Origin: CAYHPY01 sp964358485
Lineage (GTDB): Bacteria > Elusimicrobiota > Elusimicrobia > UBA1565 > UBA9628
DNA: 64,000 nucleotides
Direction of reading: 5' to 3'
Assembly (NCBI GenBank): GCA_964358485.1
Contig: CAYHPY010000001.1
Span: 1 to 64,000, forward strand
Shown here: one piece after another, positions 61,153 to 64,000 of the stretch
Numbering within the stretch: position 1 is the first letter of the stretch
Layout of the letters: every line of letters begins with the position of its first letter
Made by a program: the position numbers and the translations under genes
Notes under the pieces: model-generated
Seen by the model: only the letters and a program-made list of their open reading frames with translations
Told to the model about the DNA's origin: nothing
Database searches by the model: none

Positions 61153-63137
61153 ACCAGGAGGGGCGCGTTCGGACGGCCGGGTTTTCGCCGGAAGGAGCGG
61201 CGGCGGCGATCTTCGCCGTCCTGTTCGCGATCCTGTTTTTTCCGGTCTGGCTTCGGGGCCTGAGTTTTTTTTGGGGGGACCTGACCTACATCCATCATCC
61301 CTGGCGGGCCCTGCCCGCCCAGTTGATCCAATCCGGGCGCGCGCCGCTTTGGAATCCGTACCTCTACTTCGGCATGCCGATGGCGGCGCAAATGCAGGGG
61401 AGTCTGTATTATCCGGGGACGGTGCCGTTTTTTCTCTTCGGATTTTCGACCGCGACCGCCGTTTTCCAAGCGGCGCATTACTGGCTCGCGGCCTGGCTGA
61501 TGTTCCTCTGGCTCAAGCGCTCCGCGGGATTTTCCGGCGCCGCCTCCCTGGGGGGCGCGGCCCTGTTCGGCCTCTGCGGTTTCATGTCCAGCCGCCTTCC
61601 CTTCCTAAACCATTTGGCGACCCTGAGCCTGCTTCCGGCCCTTCTAATTTTTTTCCGCCGGCCGGCCCTGCTCGGCCTGACCTTGGCCATGGCGTTTTTG
61701 TGCGGCTATCCGCCTTTTCTGATCGGAGGAGCCGCGGCGGTTTGGGCGACGCTCGCCGCCGCGGGCCACGCGGATTTTTCCTCGAAACAGGCGTTGGCGG
61801 CCGGATTGGCCCGGTGGGCGGGGGCCGCTCTGCTGGCCATGGCCTTGTCGGCTTGTCTTCTTCTTCCCGCCGCGGAGCTGACGGCCCTCTGCCGCCGCGC
61901 CTCCGGCATAGCCCTGGAAGAGGTTTTGGAATTCGGTTTTCGGCCGGGCGACTTGTTTCAATGGATCGCGCCCTGGCTGGTTTCGGGAAAGTTCGATCCG
62001 GCGGTGGAGTGGTGGAAGGCGGCCTACCTGGGGGTGGCCGGACTTACCGCCGTCGGAGCCGGCTTGGCGGGCTTGCCGCGGCGGCGGGCCCTCGGCTTCG
62101 GCGTCCTCTTGGCCGCGACCTTGCTCCTGATCCTGGGAAATTCTAACCCCCTCTCCTTGGCCGCCTGGACTGACCTTCCGGGCCTGCGCATGGTCCGCTA
62201 TCCGGGGAATATGGCCTACCTGGCTCTGCCCGCCCTGGCGCTTCTGGCGGCCCGGGGATTCTCGCGTAAAGGCTGGGGGATTCTCGCCTTGGCGGCGGCC
62301 GCGGAATTGACTGTTTACGGCCTGGGGACCTCGCCCGCGGCGCCGAGGGAACTTTTTACCTCCGGAGGACCTCTGGTGAGGCGGCTTCAGAGTGATTTGG
62401 GGGGAGCCCGCTACCTGCTGTCGCCCCTGGCTTTGGAGACCCATCAGGGTTCCAACCTCCTGGATTGGAAGCACCGTCTGTACGGGCTGACCAACGCTCC
62501 CTTCCGGATCGCGGCGGGCGGCAATTTCGGCGAGCCCTTGGTGCCCCGGACGACTTACGACGCCATGGATTTTATTTACCGCCAGCCTGGGGCCGCCAAG
62601 GCCGCGCGCCACCTGTCCTGGGCCGGAATCCGTTTTCTATTGAGCCCCAAGCCGCCCCCGGAAGGGGCGCTCATTCATGAGGGGAGCGTTCTTTGGGAGG
62701 TGGGACGGGTTCCGGGAGAGGTGTCCTTGGCCTACCTATTGACTCCCGAAGCGGGCGAGAGCCTTCCCGCGGGCCTGCCCGAAGCCGCCCCCCGGCTCGG
62801 GCCGGGCCTTGGATTTGAAAGAACCCGGGAAGACCGTTTCGAGGTTCGGGCCCCGGCCGGAGCCGCTCCGGGCTGGGCCTATGTGGCCGAGCCCCGGTAC
62901 CCCGGCTGGAGGACCTTCCTGGAAACCTCCGCCGGAGTTTCCGAGGCGGAAAGCCTTCCGGCCCTTGGGGCGTTTCAACGCTTCCAGGTTCCCGGGGGGC
63001 CCTGGCGGTTGATTTTTCGCTACGAGCCCCCGACTTTCCGCTGGGGCGCGGCGCTGACGGCGGGCGCCCTCTTGGGGCTGGCGCTATATTGGTATAATTG
63101 CGGCCGAAATCGCTCCCGCCTCCAAGATGCGCAATAG
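61149..63137 (+). CDS. YfhO-like polytopic membrane protein
   Basis: A 662-residue protein with GTG start 61149 overlapping the previous stop (GTGA). About twelve membrane segments span residues 18-400. The segments FWGDLTYIHHPWRAL, APLWNPYLYFGMPMAAQ, LPGLRMVRYPGNMAYL and the soluble C-terminal domain with AEPRYPGWRTFLE are typical of the YfhO (GT-C-like) family, which in Gram-positive bacteria acts in glycosylation of lipoteichoic acid. The N-terminal aspartate of GDL is in the expected catalytic loop. Substrate here unknown; neighbours suggest surface glycan work. Confidence 0.75.
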   Translation: MNQEGRVRTAGFSPEGAAAAIFAVLFAILFFPVWLRGLSFFWGDLTYIHHPWRALPAQLIQSGRAPLWNPYLYFGMPMAAQMQGSLYYPGTVPFFLFGFSTATAVFQAAHYWLAAWLMFLWLKRSAGFSGAASLGGAALFGLCGFMSSRLPFLNHLATLSLLPALLIFFRRPALLGLTLAMAFLCGYPPFLIGGAAAVWATLAAAGHADFSSKQALAAGLARWAGAALLAMALSACLLLPAAELTALCRRASGIALEEVLEFGFRPGDLFQWIAPWLVSGKFDPAVEWWKAAYLGVAGLTAVGAGLAGLPRRRALGFGVLLAATLLLILGNSNPLSLAAWTDLPGLRMVRYPGNMAYLALPALALLAARGFSRKGWGILALAAAAELTVYGLGTSPAAPRELFTSGGPLVRRLQSDLGGARYLLSPLALETHQGSNLLDWKHRLYGLTNAPFRIAAGGNFGEPLVPRTTYDAMDFIYRQPGAAKAARHLSWAGIRFLLSPKPPPEGALIHEGSVLWEVGRVPGEVSLAYLLTPEAGESLPAGLPEAAPRLGPGLGFERTREDRFEVRAPAGAAPGWAYVAEPRYPGWRTFLETSAGVSEAESLPALGAFQRFQVPGGPWRLIFRYEPPTFRWGAALTAGALLGLALYWYNCGRNRSRLQDAQ

Positions 63138-64000
63138 AGATTTCATCCTGCTCGGCGTGCTTTTCCTCGTCTTGCTCGCGCTCACGGCGCCGGCCTGGCT
63201 TTCGCCCGGGCGGGCGCTCTGGAATTTCGGGGACCTCTACGTCTACCATTATCCCCTGCGGCACTTGGCCGTTTCCTCGCTTGAGGCCGGGCGGCTCCCT
63301 TTTTGGAATCCCTACATTTTCGGGGGCCTGCCGCTGGCCGCCAATCCCCAGGCGGTTCTGTTTTACCCCGTCTCCATTCTGGGAAGCCTCCTTCCGTTGA
63401 CCTTGGCGTTCTCCTGGGATTATCTGTTCCACCTGGCCTGGGGCGCGCTGGGCACGGCCCTTCTGGGCCGGGCCAACGGCCTGGCCCCCTGGGCCGCGGC
63501 CGCGTTGGCGGCGATGTTTTCGCTCAGCCCCTTTCTGATTTACCGGGTCACCGAGGGCATTCCCACCCTGCTGGCGTCCTTGTCCTGGACACCGTGGTGC
63601 TGGCTGGCTCTTCAGTCGGGACGGCCGGGATTTTTAGCCGGGGTCTGGGCCATGCAGTTTTTGTCCGGCCATCCCCAATTCATGGTCCTCAACGCCCTGG
63701 GCATGGCCCTCTGGGCGGCGACCCGGCCCCGGAATCTTCTTCGAATGGCCCTGGAGGGAGCGGGGGTGTTCGCCCTAGCCTGCGTTCAATGGCCGGCCAC
63801 TTCGGAGTTCCTGCGCCATTCCGTCCGGAAAAGCTGGTCGGCGGTCTTCACCACCGCCTATTCGATTTCCTGGAGGGAGCTGGCGACCTGGGTTCATCCC
63901 GACGCATGGGGAAATCCGGTCGCGGGAACTTACGGAGACGTTCCCTCGGTGTTCTTCGAGACCTCGGGCGTCTTCGTCTCAATCGCGGGCCTGGCCTTGG
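63127..64000 (+). CDS. YfhO-like membrane protein, truncated by window end
   Basis: An open frame from ATG 63127, overlapping the previous gene by 11 bases and running off the window after 291 codons. It begins MRNRDFILLGVLF, then has LWNFGDLYVYHYPLRHL, LPFWNPYIFGGLPLAANPQ and SGHPQFMVLNALG, matching the N-terminal half of the neighbouring YfhO-like protein. The two are tandem paralogues. The C-terminal part is not visible. Confidence 0.75.
   Translation, partial: MRNRDFILLGVLFLVLLALTAPAWLSPGRALWNFGDLYVYHYPLRHLAVSSLEAGRLPFWNPYIFGGLPLAANPQAVLFYPVSILGSLLPLTLAFSWDYLFHLAWGALGTALLGRANGLAPWAAAALAAMFSLSPFLIYRVTEGIPTLLASLSWTPWCWLALQSGRPGFLAGVWAMQFLSGHPQFMVLNALGMALWAATRPRNLLRMALEGAGVFALACVQWPATSEFLRHSVRKSWSAVFTTAYSISWRELATWVHPDAWGNPVAGTYGDVPSVFFETSGVFVSIAGLAL

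Overview
The window is GC-rich, densely coding DNA from a Gram-negative bacterium with an outer membrane. It carries a lipid A operon, BamA, an OmpH/Skp homologue and a PilMNOPQ type IV pilus operon. My best guess at the host is Elusimicrobiota. The reasons are the nitrogenase paralogue beside radical SAM genes, which I recall being reported from groundwater members of that phylum, and the Ala/Pro-rich secreted proteins. No rRNA or marker gene here settles it. I see no tRNA, rRNA, CRISPR array, insertion sequence or prophage, and no gene-free stretch longer than 300 bases.

Layout. (1) 52-8621: a nitrogenase-like system. One radical SAM gene diverges from a four-gene operon (NifH-like, NifD/E-like with a long N-terminal extension, NifK/N-like, second radical SAM). 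The operon genes overlap by four bases at every junction. (2) 8563-16836: SGNH hydrolase, a pair of M16 peptidases (one active, one inactive), an orphan histidine kinase and small secreted proteins. (3) 16926-25021: LplT-like transporter, dtd, lipoprotein, secreted HELTH metallopeptidase, a TPR-POTRA-barrel outer-membrane protein and two poorly defined small genes. (4) 25095-32214: recG diverging from rpmB, a polytopic membrane protein ending in a REP-like palindrome, an ECF sigma/anti-sigma operon and secreted proteins. (5) 32204-45893: rel, ZIP transporter, lpxB, an acyltransferase, then the minus-strand operon bamA-ompH-lpxD-lpxC-fabZ-lpxA-lpxI-gfo with a YdfG-like dehydrogenase. (6) 46032-53205: a seven-gene inositol-phosphate operon. 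(7) 53284-64000: structured RNA leader, pilMNOPQ, two O-antigen-ligase-like proteins and two YfhO-like membrane proteins, the last cut by the window end.

How the genes work together. The NifH-like ATPase keeps its P-loop and both iron-sulfur cysteines, so it should donate electrons to the NifD/K-like pair. That pair appears to lack the central P-cluster cysteine in both subunits, and no other nif gene is present. A reductase or maturase acting on a new substrate, helped by the two unusual radical SAM enzymes, fits better than nitrogen fixation. The inositol operon combines inositol-phosphate synthase, a CTP-type nucleotidyltransferase and a CDP-alcohol phosphotransferase (the core of inositol phosphodiester synthesis) with a dehydrogenase, an aminotransferase, an ATP-grasp enzyme and a HAD phosphatase. 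This suggests a modified, perhaps amino-, inositol head group or solute. All functions are read by eye from sequence motifs; no database search was possible.
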